Source: Collimonas silvisoli (GTDB taxonomy: Bacteria > Pseudomonadota > Gammaproteobacteria > Burkholderiales > Burkholderiaceae_D). Taken from it: a stretch of 61,611 nt of DNA. Position 1 is the stretch's first letter. The number at the start of each line of letters is the position of its first letter. The stretch spans positions 1 through 61,611 of the forward strand of contig NZ_JAGQEG010000025.1 of assembly GCF_018305005.1 (NCBI RefSeq), read 5' to 3'. The translations under genes were made by a program, and so were the position numbers. Shown here one piece after another: positions 1-8,743 of this stretch. Below the pieces are notes generated by a model. It did no database searches. It was given only the letters and a program-made list of their open reading frames with translations, and was not told where the DNA came from.

Positions 1-77
1 CGCTCGGTGATTTTGGCTGCAGCGCCGGCGCTTGAGGGCAGCGCTGCGGCCAGCATGAGCGCCAATAGCCATGCCAT
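1..77 (-). CDS. N-terminus of a secreted protein, probable EnvC-like murein hydrolase activator (partial)
   Basis: Only the first ~25 codons are inside the window. From the ATG at 77 the product reads M-A-W-L-L-A-L-M-L-A-A-A-L followed by S-S-A-G-A, a classic Sec signal peptide. The frame is open further upstream to the end of gpmA, so a longer start is possible. It lies directly downstream of gpmA on the same strand. In many betaproteobacteria that position holds an M23-peptidase/EnvC-type protein that activates septal amidases. The family call rests on that remembered neighbourhood only; the visible residues show an exported protein and nothing more. Confidence 0.45.
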   Translation of the reverse strand, partial: MAWLLALMLAAALPSSAGAAAKITE

Positions 78-148
78 GGGCGCCGCTGCGCGGCGGCCAA
101 TGGCATGACGGGGTTTGTTGCTGTCGAGGAGCTTGTCCAGCGAGATAT

Positions 149-895
149 TTATTTCGCTTTCCCCTGGCTGGCGACGGCGTTCATCGCCGCTGCGATCGCC
201 TCCTGGTCGCCCAGATAATAGCTCTTGATCGGCTTCAGGTCGGCGTCCAGTTCATAGACCAGCGGCTGGCCGTTGGGGATGTTGAGGCCGACGATATCCT
301 GGTCGCTGATGCCGTCCAGCATCTTGATCAGGGCGCGCAAGCTGTTGCCGTGGGCCGAGATGATGATGCGCTTGCCGCTGCGGATGGCCGGTGCGATGTC
401 ATCGTTCCAGAATGGCAATACGCGCGCTACCGTGTCTTTCAGGCATTCGGTCAGCGGGATTTCTTCGCGTTTCAGGCCGGCGTAGCGCGGATCGTTGTAA
501 GAGGTGCGCGGATCGTCTGCATCCAGCGGCATCGGCGGCGTATCGTAGCTGCGGCGCCAGACCATGACCTGCTCGTCGCCGTATTTGGCTGCGGTTTCCG
601 CCTTGTTCAAGCCTTGCAGGGCGCCATAGTGACGTTCGTTCAGGCGCCAGGCATGCCTGACCGGCAGCCACATCAGGTCCATCTCGTCGAGCGTGCCCCA
701 CAGGGTGCGGATGGCGCGCTTGAGCACCGAGGTGTAGGCCAGGTCGAAAGTGAAACCGGCTTGTTTCAGCAGCTGCCCAGCCTGTTTGGCTTCGGCCACG
801 CCTTTTTCGGTGAGATCGACATCGACCCAGCCGGTGAAGCGGTTAGCCAGATTCCAGGTGGATTCGCCGTGGCGCATCAATACGATTTTATACAT
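149..895 (-). CDS. gpmA: 2,3-bisphosphoglycerate-dependent phosphoglycerate mutase
   Basis: This cytoplasmic glycolytic/gluconeogenic enzyme interconverts 3- and 2-phosphoglycerate through a phosphohistidine. The 248-residue length is normal for the family. The phosphoacceptor motif R-H-G-E is at residues 8-11 (His9), E-R-H-Y-G-A-L-Q is near 87-94, and the second catalytic histidine is in S-A-H-G-N-S near residue 182. The start ATG at 895 begins [11 protein letters not shown], as in homologues. It is divergent from the rhodanese-grxC-secB group across a 250-bp intergenic region and followed on the same strand by a secreted-protein gene. Confidence 0.97.
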   Translation of the reverse strand: MYKIVLMRHGESTWNLANRFTGWVDVDLTEKGVAEAKQAGQLLKQAGFTFDLAYTSVLKRAIRTLWGTLDEMDLMWLPVRHAWRLNERHYGALQGLNKAETAAKYGDEQVMVWRRSYDTPPMPLDADDPRTSYNDPRYAGLKREEIPLTECLKDTVARVLPFWNDDIAPAIRSGKRIIISAHGNSLRALIKMLDGISDQDIVGLNIPNGQPLVYELDADLKPIKSYYLGDQEAIAAAMNAVASQGKAK

Positions 896-1084
896 AGTAA
901 ATTGCGGGACAGAGTTTAAGAGCCACCGCAGCGTGGCGAATTACTCTGTCCTCAACTGATCAGATAAAAGGTTAAATTACAAAGAAAACATGAGATACAA
1001 ACTGCGAAACTGCAAAATCCATGCTTGTTGGCCGTGATGCAAGAGCGACAATGCGCCAAACTTTTTCACGGGACCTGACACGAA

Positions 1085-1115
1085 TTGAATGGCGCCTCAG
1101 CTTCTATTTTATAAT
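1085..1115 (+). promoter_or_regulatory. Putative sigma70 promoter for the rhodanese-grxC-secB group
   Basis: A TTGAAT at 1085-1090 and a perfect TATAAT at 1110-1115 are separated by 19 bp, longer than the ideal 17. The -10 lies about 30 bp before the GTG start at 1146. The -10 match is strong, the -35 assignment is weak. Confidence 0.4.
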
Positions 1116-1145
1116 GACGGGATTAACTAATACCATTGGATCACC

Positions 1146-1556
1146 GTGAAATTCTTGATTGATAACATTTTTCTGTTCGTAGCAGCCGCAGCAGCAATTT
1201 TGTCGGGCGGCGCGCTGTTGCTGCCTTTGTTGCAAAAGCGCGGTAACCGGGTCTCGACTTTACAGGCTACCCAGCTGATCAACCAGGGTAAAACACTGGT
1301 GCTGGATGTGCGCGACAGCAATGCATTTGCCGCCGCCCACCTGATCGACGCCAAAAATATTCCCTTGAAGGATTTGCCGCAGCGCATGGCCGAACTGGAC
1401 AAGTTTAAAGCAAAGAACGTGTTGGTGGTTTGCCAGGCTGGCAACCTGTCGGCCAAAGCCGTTGCGCAACTGAGCCAGGCCGGCTTTGCCCAGGCCTATA
1501 ACCTGGAGGGCGGTATCGCCGCCTGGCAGACTCAGGGTTTGCCTACCGTCAAATAA
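1146..1556 (+). CDS. Membrane-anchored rhodanese-like sulfurtransferase
   Basis: A 136-residue protein with an N-terminal hydrophobic segment (about residues 5-29) and one rhodanese domain. The domain contains L-V-L-D-V-R-D near 51-57 and an active-site loop C-Q-A-G-N-L-S starting at Cys96, which would carry the persulfide. The domain probably transfers sulfane sulfur, but the physiological acceptor is unknown. The start is a GTG at 1146. It is 55 bp upstream of grxC and followed by secB. The rhodanese-grxC-secB order recurs in betaproteobacteria, and suggests a link to thiol or export physiology. Confidence 0.88.
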   Translation: MKFLIDNIFLFVAAAAAILSGGALLLPLLQKRGNRVSTLQATQLINQGKTLVLDVRDSNAFAAAHLIDAKNIPLKDLPQRMAELDKFKAKNVLVVCQAGNLSAKAVAQLSQAGFAQAYNLEGGIAAWQTQGLPTVK

Positions 1557-1611
1557 CGCAACCGGAACCGATAACGGTATCCGGCTCAGCTAGCTAGTCC
1601 AAGGAACAATA

Positions 1612-1875
1612 ATGACCGCCCATGTAGTAATGTATAGCACCGCTGTATGCCCGTATTGCATCCGCGCCGAGCAATTGCTGAAGGCAAAAGGCGTGGCCAC
1701 TATCGAAAAGATCCGGATTGATCTCGATCCGGCACAGCGCGACACGATGATGCAGAAGACCGGACGCCGCACGGTGCCGCAAATTTATATCGGCGCGACC
1801 CATGTCGGCGGTTTTGACGACTTGCATGCGCTTGATCGCGATGGCAAGCTGGAGCCCCTGCTGCAAAGCGCCTGA
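1612..1875 (+). CDS. grxC: Glutaredoxin 3
   Basis: An 87-residue dithiol glutaredoxin that uses glutathione to reduce disulfides in the cytoplasm. The redox motif C-P-Y-C occupies residues 13-16, and the cis-proline segment T-V-P-Q-I-Y-I and glycine-rich H-V-G-G-F-D-D glutathione-binding loop follow at the expected distance. The start ATG has an AAGGAAC ribosome binding site. It lies between the rhodanese gene and secB, probably in one transcript. Confidence 0.96.
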   Translation: MTAHVVMYSTAVCPYCIRAEQLLKAKGVATIEKIRIDLDPAQRDTMMQKTGRRTVPQIYIGATHVGGFDDLHALDRDGKLEPLLQSA

Positions 1876-2009
1876 TTTTCTGCCACGAATTTTTGGCAAC
1901 TGATTTTCGTCAATTTGCCGGCGATTCAGGTATCGTTGCAGACTGTACTGAGACCCGGCCAGATGGCATCGCTGTCATCCGGCTAATTTAAATTAACTGA
2001 AAGAGTGTC

Positions 2010-2519
2010 ATGGCTGAAGAGAACCAACAAGCTGAGCAACCACAACCGGTGTTCCAGATTCAACGCGTCTACCTGAAAGATTTGTCGCTTGAACAACCGA
2101 ATTCGCCGGCCATTTTCCTTGAACAAGACGCTCCGCAAATCGAAGTTGCGGTAGATGTCGGCGCCGAAGCGCTGGCCGAAGGCATTTTCGAGTCGACTGT
2201 CACGGTTACCGTCACCGCCAAGGTGAAAGACAAGGTAGCGTTCCTGGTTGAAGGCAAGCAAGCCGGTATTTTCGAGTTGCGCAACATCCCGACCGAACAG
2301 CTGGACCCTTTGCTCGGCATCGGCTGCCCCAACATCGTCTACCCCTATTTGCGCGCCAATCTGGCAGACGCCATCACCCGCGCCGGTTTCCCGCCTATCC
2401 ACCTGGCCGAAATCAATTTTGAAGTGTTCTATCAGCAACGTCTGCAAGCACTGGCCGAGCAAGCGCAAAAGGGCAGCGGCGACAGCATCGCAGTTGATGG
2501 CAGCTCTGCGATCAATTAA
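2010..2519 (+). CDS. secB: Protein-export chaperone SecB
   Basis: SecB keeps preproteins unfolded and hands them to SecA for Sec translocation, acting as a cytosolic homotetramer. The 169-residue product contains the conserved stretches [10 protein letters not shown] near the N-terminus, L-L-G-I-G-C-P near residue 100 and P-Y-L-R-A-N-L with G-F-P-P after it. Those regions form the dimer interface and peptide-binding groove in known SecB. The acidic/Gln-rich N-terminus and the Ser/Gly tail are ordinary for the family. It follows grxC by 134 bp. Confidence 0.96.
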   Translation: MAEENQQAEQPQPVFQIQRVYLKDLSLEQPNSPAIFLEQDAPQIEVAVDVGAEALAEGIFESTVTVTVTAKVKDKVAFLVEGKQAGIFELRNIPTEQLDPLLGIGCPNIVYPYLRANLADAITRAGFPPIHLAEINFEVFYQQRLQALAEQAQKGSGDSIAVDGSSAIN

Positions 2520-2640
2520 TTTCGCGCAGCAAGCAGGGGCGGATCAGCGTAGTTTTGTCCTGTCCGGCGCCAGACCGGCGGCGGCAGGCATGAACATGGC
2601 GGTCCACCCTGGGAGTTTTACCGCAACTGGAGAGCAATAG

Positions 2641-3099
2641 ATGAATTTTGCACGCGTAGCCGGTGTCACCGCGTTGTTGCTGGCAAGCTTGCTTGGCGTT
2701 GCCGGTTCTGCCCATGCGCTGGACTTCAAGGCGGTCGGTGCGGCGCCGGTAGTGCTGTACGACGCGCCATCCGAAAAAGGCCGGCGGGTAGCGGTTGCTC
2801 CGCGCGGCATGCCGGTAGAAGTGGTGCTGACTTACGGCGAATGGACCAAGGTGCGCGACGCCAGCGGCGATTTGTCATGGCTGCAGTCCAAGGGGCTGGT
2901 CGCCAAGCGCAATCTGCAGGTCAGTGTCGCCAATGCCAAGATCCGGGCTAATCCGGACGATGCTGCAGCTGTCGTGTTTTCTGCCGACAAGGGCGTGTTG
3001 CTGGAGTTGCTTGATCCGGTGGCGTCCGGCTGGGTCAAGGTGCGCCATCGCGACGGCCAGACCGGCTATGTGAAGGCAACTGAGGTTTGGGGCGATTGA
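2641..3099 (+). CDS. Secreted SH3-like domain protein
   Basis: A 152-residue exported protein. An Ala/Leu signal peptide ends near the A-H-A at residues 24-26. Two SH3-like stretches follow: A-P-V-V-L-Y-D-A-P-S-E-K with W-T-K-V-R-D near residues 35-75, and A-K-I-R-A-N-P-D-D with G-W-V-K-V-R-H near 98-140. Such SH3_3/SH3_4 proteins are usually periplasmic and thought to bind cell wall, but the ligand here is unknown. It sits between secB and gpsA. The start ATG is preceded by GGAGAGCAAT. Confidence 0.85.
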   Translation: MNFARVAGVTALLLASLLGVAGSAHALDFKAVGAAPVVLYDAPSEKGRRVAVAPRGMPVEVVLTYGEWTKVRDASGDLSWLQSKGLVAKRNLQVSVANAKIRANPDDAAAVVFSADKGVLLELLDPVASGWVKVRHRDGQTGYVKATEVWGD

Positions 3100-3172
3100 G
3101 CATTGCTTTCGCCGATTTCTTGTTTGACATCTTTGATGCCCGCTCGTGTCCTCTGAACCCACCATCCCATCC

Positions 3173-4189
3173 ATGAATATCACCGTACTGGGCGCCGGCG
3201 CATGGGGCACCGCCCTGGCGATCGCATTGGCGCAGCGCCACAATGTGCTGCTGTGGGGGCGTAATCCGGACACCATGGCGGCGACCGCGGCGCAGCGCGA
3301 AAACACCGCCTATCTGCCTGGCTTCGCCTTGCCCGACACGCTGACTGTCAGCGCCGATTTTTCTCAGGCGATAGCGCATGTGACCAGTGCTGCGTTGGCG
3401 AACCAGAACGAAGCATTGCTGATCGTCGCTTCTTCAGTCGCCGGCTTGCGTGAGCTGGCGCAGCAACTGCTGCTTTTCCCCATCCCCAATATCGTCTGGC
3501 TGTGCAAGGGCTTCGAAGAAAGCACGCGCTTGCTGCCGCATCAGATTGTGCGCCAGGTGCTGGGCGATACGATCCCGGCTGCAGCGCTGTCCGGCCCGTC
3601 TTTTGCGCAGGAAGTCGCACGCGGCCTGCCTTGCGCCTTGTCGGTCGCCAGCGCTCATGCCGGCTTGTGCGAACAAGTGGTGGCCGCCGTTCATGGCGGC
3701 AATATCCGCGTCTATTCGACCGACGACCTGGTCGGCGTCGAAGTCGGCGGTGCGGTAAAGAATATCCTGGCGATCGCCACCGGGGTTGCCGATGGTCTTG
3801 GCCTCGGCCTGAATGCGCGAGCGGCCTTGATCACCCGCGGCCTGGCAGAAATTACCCGGCTCGGCGTCGCCCTCGGCGGCCGCAGCGAAACCTTCATGGG
3901 CTTATCCGGGGTCGGCGATCTGATCCTGACCTGTACCGGCGATCTGTCGCGCAACCGCCGGGTAGGGCTGGGCCTGGCGCAAGGCAAGCCGCTGGCGTCC
4001 ATCGTGACCGAACTTGGCCATGTCGCCGAGGGTGTGCGCTGCGCCGCCGCAGTGCGCGCCTTGGCGCAGGAATGCGGAGTCGATATGCCGATCAGCAATG
4101 CGGTGGCGGGCGTTTTATTCGATGGCGATTCGCTGCAGGCTGTGATGGAACTGCTGCTGTCGCGCAATCCGCGTGAAGAGGCTGCTTGA
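3173..4189 (+). CDS. gpsA: NAD(P)H-dependent glycerol-3-phosphate dehydrogenase
   Basis: Reduces dihydroxyacetone phosphate to sn-glycerol-3-phosphate for phospholipid synthesis. From the ATG at 3173 the protein is 338 residues and begins [16 protein letters not shown], the Rossmann dinucleotide motif at the usual distance from the N-terminus. A GTG at 3146 would add nine residues and is less likely; neither has a clear ribosome binding site. G-P-S-F-A-Q-E-V and the catalytic-lysine motif G-G-A-V-K-N-I-L are present in order. The secB-gpsA proximity is common in proteobacteria. Confidence 0.95.
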   Translation: MNITVLGAGAWGTALAIALAQRHNVLLWGRNPDTMAATAAQRENTAYLPGFALPDTLTVSADFSQAIAHVTSAALANQNEALLIVASSVAGLRELAQQLLLFPIPNIVWLCKGFEESTRLLPHQIVRQVLGDTIPAAALSGPSFAQEVARGLPCALSVASAHAGLCEQVVAAVHGGNIRVYSTDDLVGVEVGGAVKNILAIATGVADGLGLGLNARAALITRGLAEITRLGVALGGRSETFMGLSGVGDLILTCTGDLSRNRRVGLGLAQGKPLASIVTELGHVAEGVRCAAAVRALAQECGVDMPISNAVAGVLFDGDSLQAVMELLLSRNPREEAA

Positions 4190-4321
4190 GCCGGCGTAGT
4201 CCGAGCCTGGTCCAAGTCGAGCCGCGCTTATTTCTGCGTATTGAGCAACGCGATGCAATGTCATCGTGTGCGTTTCAAGTAGTATCATTTCTTTGTGTCA
4301 AAGCAGTGACAAGACCAGGAT

Positions 4322-4384
4322 AGATGCACTGCATAGAATTATGTGCATCTCTGATGCTTCTCGGCAACGATTGCGGCATATAAT
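4322..4384 (+). promoter_or_regulatory. Putative promoter/operator of the type II secretion operon
   Basis: A perfect inverted repeat AGATGCAC (4322-4329) / GTGCATCT (4343-4350) has half-site centres 21 bp apart, two helical turns, on one face of the DNA. It lies just upstream of a perfect TATAAT at 4379-4384. The gspG start follows 45 bp later. No convincing -35 hexamer is visible, consistent with an activator-dependent promoter, but that is inference. Confidence 0.45.
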
Positions 4385-4428
4385 CGCCCATTCCAAACAT
4401 GTCAGTGGCCTTTTTGATAAGGAAAGAA

Positions 4429-4893
4429 ATGCATAACACAATGTTCCCCGCCGTTCGACGTCGCTCTACGCTGGCCATCCAGCGTGGATTCACGCTGATT
4501 GAAATCATGGTGGTGGTGGTGATCATGGGGATTCTGGCGGCATTGGTGGTGCCCAAGCTGATGGGGCGCACCGATGATGCGCGGATTCAGGCGGCGCGCC
4601 AGGACATCGGTACCCTGATGCAAGCGCTCAAGCTGTACAAGCTGGATAACCAACGTTATCCGACCACGGAACAAGGTTTGCAAGCGCTGGTCACCAAACC
4701 TACCAGCGGTCCAGCGGCCAATGGCTGGAAAAGCGGCGGCTATATCGACAAGCTGCCAAAAGATCCCTGGGGCAATCCCTATCAATTCCTGTCGCCCGGC
4801 ATCAAGGGCGAGGTGGACGTATTTTCGTACGGCGCCGACGGTCAGCCGGGCGGCGAAGGTAATGACGCCGATATCGGCTCGTGGGATCTGTAA
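4429..4893 (+). CDS. gspG: Type II secretion major pseudopilin GspG
   Basis: Forms the body of the T2SS pseudopilus in the inner membrane and periplasm. From the ATG at 4429 (AAGGAAAGAA in front) the protein is 154 residues. A longer start at 4399 exists but has no ribosome binding site. The prepilin leader ends R-G and cleavage would fall before F-T-L-I-E at residues 21-25, with the conserved Glu5 of the mature protein. The hydrophobic helix and the major-pseudopilin signature T-T-E-Q-G-L-Q-A-L, then D-P-W-G-N-P-Y and the C-terminal calcium-loop region follow. It is the first gene of the G-to-C operon. Confidence 0.96.
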   Translation: MHNTMFPAVRRRSTLAIQRGFTLIEIMVVVVIMGILAALVVPKLMGRTDDARIQAARQDIGTLMQALKLYKLDNQRYPTTEQGLQALVTKPTSGPAANGWKSGGYIDKLPKDPWGNPYQFLSPGIKGEVDVFSYGADGQPGGEGNDADIGSWDL

Positions 4894-5399
4894 TGTCCAT
4901 GATGGCGCATCGCAGTCTGCGCCAGACCAATCCCGTTGCGCGCAATGGCTTCACCTTGCTGGAGCTGCTGGTAGTGGTGGTAATTGCCGGCATCACGCTG
5001 GGCGTTGTCTCGCTTAACGCTTTCCGCAGCGACCAACAGGTATTGCAGAACGACGCACAACGGATCGCCTTGTTGCTGCAATTGACGCGCGAAGAAGCCA
5101 TCTTGCGTAATCGCCCCACCGCTTTCGAAGCCGACGCCAATAGCTACCGTTTTCTGGTGCGTGAAGAAAACGGCTGGCAGGCATTGACCCAGGATGACAT
5201 GCTGCGCCAGCGCGATTTCAAGCGGACACCCGTGCAGCTGTCCATGAATCCGCCGCCGACCGAAGCCGCGGCGCCGAATACGCTGCGGATTACATTCGGC
5301 CGCGAGCCGGTCGACAAGCCGTTTGCGCTGACCATGGCCAGCGGCGACAGCAGCGTCGTGATCCGGGCCGACGGCGTCGGCCATTTTTCGGTCGAATAA
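4893..5399 (+). CDS. gspH: Type II secretion minor pseudopilin GspH
   Basis: Start ATG overlaps the gspG stop as TAATG, favouring 4893 over the GTG at 4881. The 168-residue product has a leader ending N-G followed by F-T-L-L-E-L-L-V-V-V-V at residue 20 on, the prepilin peptidase site and membrane helix with mature Glu5. The rest is a small beta-rich GspH domain. It is a minor pseudopilin thought to sit near the tip of the pseudopilus with I, J and K. Confidence 0.92.
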   Translation: MSMMAHRSLRQTNPVARNGFTLLELLVVVVIAGITLGVVSLNAFRSDQQVLQNDAQRIALLLQLTREEAILRNRPTAFEADANSYRFLVREENGWQALTQDDMLRQRDFKRTPVQLSMNPPPTEAAAPNTLRITFGREPVDKPFALTMASGDSSVVIRADGVGHFSVE

Positions 5400-5840
5400 A
5401 TGTCTATCCTGCGTGCGCTTCTTCATCGCCCTGATTGCCGTCCTCATTGTCGTCTTCATCGTCGTCTTCATCGTCGTCATTACGCTGGTTTTACCCTGCT
5501 GGAAGTGCTGGTGGCCTTGGTCATCGTCGGCACTGCGCTGGGCGCCAGCTTGCGCGCGGTCGGCAGCCTGACGCAAAACAGCAGCGGCTTGCGCGCCGCC
5601 ATGATGGCCACCTGGTCAGCGGAAAACCGGCTGACGCAAATCCGTCTCGGCCATGAATGGCCGGCCATCGGCAGCCGTTCCTTCGCATGCCCGCAAGGCG
5701 ACTTGCCCTTGCATTGCGAAGAAAAGGTAGCCGGCACGCCGAACCCGTATTTCAGACGGGTTGAGGTAGCCGTGTTCGCCAGCGCTAATTCGGAACGGCG
5801 CATCGTCAATTTGTCGCAGGTGGTGCCGAATGCACGTTAG
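5400..5840 (+). CDS. gspI: Type II secretion minor pseudopilin GspI
   Basis: The 146-residue product starts at the ATG directly abutting the gspH stop. Its prepilin leader is unusually long (30 residues) and rich in Arg and His. It ends Y-A-G before F-T-L-L-E-V-L-V-A-L at residue 31 on, with Glu at mature position 5. GspI nucleates the tip complex I-J-K in known systems. Part of the leader is encoded by a 12-bp tandem repeat (see the repeat entry), so leader length could vary in whole codons. The stop overlaps gspJ. Confidence 0.93.
   Translation: MSILRALLHRPDCRPHCRLHRRLHRRHYAGFTLLEVLVALVIVGTALGASLRAVGSLTQNSSGLRAAMMATWSAENRLTQIRLGHEWPAIGSRSFACPQGDLPLHCEEKVAGTPNPYFRRVEVAVFASANSERRIVNLSQVVPNAR
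5448..5483 (+). repeat. 12-bp imperfect tandem repeat inside the gspI leader
   Basis: About three copies of a CGTCGTCTTCAT-type unit (5448-5459, 5460-5471, 5472-5483, the last degenerate) encode the Leu-His-Arg-Arg repeats of the GspI leader. The unit is a multiple of three, so copy-number change would keep the frame. Confidence 0.75.
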
Positions 5841-6483
5841 CCGCATCTCGAACAGCGCTTCATCCGGTTTTACGCTGGTGGAAATGATTATTGCGATCAC
5901 CATACTGGCGATGGTGGCGATACTCGGCTGGCGCGGGCTGGACGGAATTGTGCGCTCGCGGGTTGCGCTGACCACCGAAATGGAACAAACGCGCGGCATG
6001 CAACTGACGTTTGCGCAACTGCAAAGCGATTGCGCGCAAATCGCTCCGGTCAGCCTGATGTCGGCGCGGCCCACCTTGCTGGCGGCGCCGGGCCGTCTGC
6101 TGATGGTGCGGCTGGTGTTTGCCGACCAGCAGCCGACCCGCGTCCAGATCGTCGATTACCGCTTGCGCGACGGCCAGCTGACGCGCCTGGAGTCGGCGCC
6201 GACCCGCGACCTGAATCTTCTCGACACCATGTGGCAGAGCGCTCTCAACGACGCTGGCGACCGCAGCCAGGCCGTGCTGTTGCAATCCGATATCGCCAGC
6301 ATGCAGATGCAGTTGTGGGGCAGCGATGGCCAGGGCTGGCGGCCGCCGGCCGCGGCCAATACCGGCAGCCAGGATGCGAATGTCAACCTCAATGCCAATC
6401 ACTGGACCGGCTTGCAAATCGCCTTGCAACTGCGCGGCCACGACAGCACCATGGCCAAGACTTTCCTGCTGGGGGCGTCATGA
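5830..6483 (+). CDS. gspJ: Type II secretion minor pseudopilin GspJ
   Basis: A 217-residue pseudopilin beginning inside the end of gspI. The short leader ends S-S-G and is followed by F-T-L-V-E-M-I-I-A-I-T-I-L at residue 14 on, with mature Glu5. The length and the D-G-I-V-R-S-R-V-A region after the helix fit GspJ, which forms the tip complex with I and K. The stop overlaps gspK (ATGA-type). Confidence 0.93.
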   Translation: MHVSRISNSASSGFTLVEMIIAITILAMVAILGWRGLDGIVRSRVALTTEMEQTRGMQLTFAQLQSDCAQIAPVSLMSARPTLLAAPGRLLMVRLVFADQQPTRVQIVDYRLRDGQLTRLESAPTRDLNLLDTMWQSALNDAGDRSQAVLLQSDIASMQMQLWGSDGQGWRPPAAANTGSQDANVNLNANHWTGLQIALQLRGHDSTMAKTFLLGAS

Positions 6484-7457
6484 GCAAACCGTTACGGGCT
6501 CACGCTGCACAACGCGGCGTCGCGGTGGTGACCGCCTTGCTGTTGACCACCCTGGCGGTGACCATCGTCGCCAGCTTGTTCTGGCAGCAGCAAGTGCAGG
6601 TCCGTTCGATCGAGAACCAGCGCCTGCAACTGCAGAAAGACTGGATCATGCGCGGCGCATTGGATTGGGCCAGCATGATTTTGCGGGCAAGCGGCCGGCA
6701 ATTCGACTACGATCATCTGGGGCAGCCGTGGGCCGCGCCCCTGGCCGACACCCGCCTGGATCAATATGTGGAAGACGGGCAGCCGGCCGACGACGCTGGC
6801 GACGCCATACTGTCCGGCAGCATTGTCGACGCGCAGTCGCGCTACAACCTGAATAACCTGAGCCAGAATGGCCTCCCGGTTCCGGCCGAGGTGGCAGCGT
6901 TTAAACGCCTGCTGGGTTTTTTGCGCCTGCCTGCCAGCCTGGCTAATCCGACCGCGCAAGCTATCGCCAACAGCCAGCCCGTCACTACGCCTGCGGGCCA
7001 GCAGAGCGCTGCCAAGTCAGACAGCGGCACGTTGCCTATGCTGCAGGTCAACGATCTGTTGTCGGTGCCCGGTTATACGCCGGCCATGGTGCGGCAATTG
7101 CAAGATTTTGTAGTGGTGTTGCCTTTGGCCGGCGCCGCTACCCCGATCAATGCGAATACCGCGCCGGCGGAGGTGCTGGCCGCCCGCTTCGCAGATTTAT
7201 CGTTGTCGGAAGCTAATACATTGGTAGCCGCGCGTCGCACAGCGCCATTCCGGAGTACGACCGAATTGTTTGCACAAATGACAAATTTATTCGGAAAAAC
7301 ATTTTCAGCCGCCAAGAATGTAGCGACCGACAGTAATTTTTTTTTGGTGTACGGCAAGATTCGCATGGGGCGCGCCGCCCTCAATACCGTATCCTTGATA
7401 CAGCGCCCTGCCGGTAATCGGACCAAGAGCGATATCGTGTGGATCAGAGAACAATAA
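6480..7457 (+). CDS. gspK: Type II secretion minor pseudopilin GspK
   Basis: The 325-residue product starts at ATG 6480, overlapping the gspJ stop. The leader ends Q-R-G at residue 13 and the mature protein starts V-A-V-V-T-A-L-L-L. It lacks Glu at position 5, as is typical for GspK, the large tip pseudopilin. A large helical insertion domain and a C-terminal helix-hairpin-helix-like region (T-P-I-N-A-N-T-A-P-A near residue 221) match the family. An upstream open stretch from 6030 is in gspJ and is not part of this gene. Confidence 0.94.
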   Translation: MSKPLRAHAAQRGVAVVTALLLTTLAVTIVASLFWQQQVQVRSIENQRLQLQKDWIMRGALDWASMILRASGRQFDYDHLGQPWAAPLADTRLDQYVEDGQPADDAGDAILSGSIVDAQSRYNLNNLSQNGLPVPAEVAAFKRLLGFLRLPASLANPTAQAIANSQPVTTPAGQQSAAKSDSGTLPMLQVNDLLSVPGYTPAMVRQLQDFVVVLPLAGAATPINANTAPAEVLAARFADLSLSEANTLVAARRTAPFRSTTELFAQMTNLFGKTFSAAKNVATDSNFFLVYGKIRMGRAALNTVSLIQRPAGNRTKSDIVWIREQ

Positions 7458-7471
7458 ATGGAAGATTCGTT

Positions 7472-8743
7472 GTGAGTACCTTATATATCCGCTTGCCCGC
7501 CAGGGCCACGCTCGACAGCGCGGCAGCGGTGGCCATGCCCGATTGCTTCTATGCGCTGGTGGCCGATAGCGGCCGCATCGAACGCCAGGGCGCTGAACAG
7601 CTGTCCGGCCTGGGCGAAACTATCGCCGCCGCCGCGCGCGTAGTGCTGATATTGGCCGCCGCCGACGTCAACTTGCTGCAATTGCAGGTGCCGCCGCTAT
7701 CCGACGCCAAATTGAAAATGGCGTTGCCGAATCTGGTGGAAGAGCAATTGCTGGTCGATCCTTTCGACTGCGTGATCGTTACCGGCCGCAAGCGCAATAG
7801 TGCGGCAGACAAGCTACGCCTGATCGCCGTGGTGCAAAGAGACTGGCTGGAGTTGCTGGTCAAAACCTTGCTGGCGCTCGGCGCCCACAATCTGCAAGCC
7901 TGGCCGGCCCAGCTTTGCCTGCCTCTGCAAGATCCTGACACGGCAGTCGCCGCCATCACCGATCACGGCGGCGATATCGATGTCGCATTACGCATGTCCG
8001 CAGAGCAGGGCATAGGCTGGTCCTTGTCGCCGGCCTCGGGGCAGTCGGTCGCACAGGAAGTGCTGGACGGCATGACGGCCATTTTGCCGCAGCGGCCGAT
8101 TACCTTGTATGTACCGCAATCCAGCCTGGCGCTGTATCAGGAACTGGAGCAAGGGCAAGTCACGGTGCTGGCCGACGAATGGTCGCACTGGATAAGCGGT
8201 GCACAGGAACTGGCGCGCAGCGGCGTGGATTTGATGAGCGGCTTGACGGCAAGCGCGGCCGGCACCGAATTCAGCTGGCGCCGCTGGCGTTGGCCGCTAG
8301 GCTTGGCGGCAGCCTTGCTGCTGGTGAATATCGTCAGCCTGAATTACGACTGGCTGCGCATGCGGCGTGAAGCCGCCAGCCTGCGTACCGGCATGATGCA
8401 GAACTATCGCGCGGCTTTTCCGAAAGAAACCGTGATCGTCGATCCGGTCGCCCAAGCCAAACAGAAAATCGCTACCGCGCAACGCGATGGCGGCCAGCTT
8501 GCGGCAGACGATTTTCTGACGCTGGCAGCCGTGTTCGGCGCGGTCTGGGCCGGCTCGCCGCAGAGCGCGGACAGCACGGCCATCAGCAGCCTGGAATATC
8601 GCGACCACCATTTGCTGGTGCGTTTGAAAAATGCGGCAGATGCGGATGCCGCAGAAGCGCAAATCAAGGGCGCTCTGGAGAGCAGTCGATTAACCTTGAG
8701 CAAGCCGGCTACCGGCGTATGGCAGATCGGGAGCCGCAAGTAA
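7472..8743 (+). CDS. gspL: Type II secretion inner-membrane platform protein GspL
   Basis: GspL couples the GspE ATPase to the inner-membrane platform. The GTG at 7472 with GGAAGA in front gives 423 residues starting M-S-T-L-Y-I-R-L-P. A GTG at 7439 overlapping gspK is an alternative. The N-terminal two thirds is the actin-like cytoplasmic domain. One transmembrane helix lies near residues 270-290 (W-P-L-G-L-A-A-A-L-L-L), and a periplasmic ferredoxin-like domain follows. The stop overlaps gspM as TAATG. Confidence 0.92.
   Translation: MSTLYIRLPARATLDSAAAVAMPDCFYALVADSGRIERQGAEQLSGLGETIAAAARVVLILAAADVNLLQLQVPPLSDAKLKMALPNLVEEQLLVDPFDCVIVTGRKRNSAADKLRLIAVVQRDWLELLVKTLLALGAHNLQAWPAQLCLPLQDPDTAVAAITDHGGDIDVALRMSAEQGIGWSLSPASGQSVAQEVLDGMTAILPQRPITLYVPQSSLALYQELEQGQVTVLADEWSHWISGAQELARSGVDLMSGLTASAAGTEFSWRRWRWPLGLAAALLLVNIVSLNYDWLRMRREAASLRTGMMQNYRAAFPKETVIVDPVAQAKQKIATAQRDGGQLAADDFLTLAAVFGAVWAGSPQSADSTAISSLEYRDHHLLVRLKNAADADAAEAQIKGALESSRLTLSKPATGVWQIGSRK

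Noticed and set aside
71-919. A 282-residue plus-strand frame opposite gpmA
   Set aside because: The minus-strand gpmA has all the catalytic residues and the normal length, and this frame has no recognisable domain.
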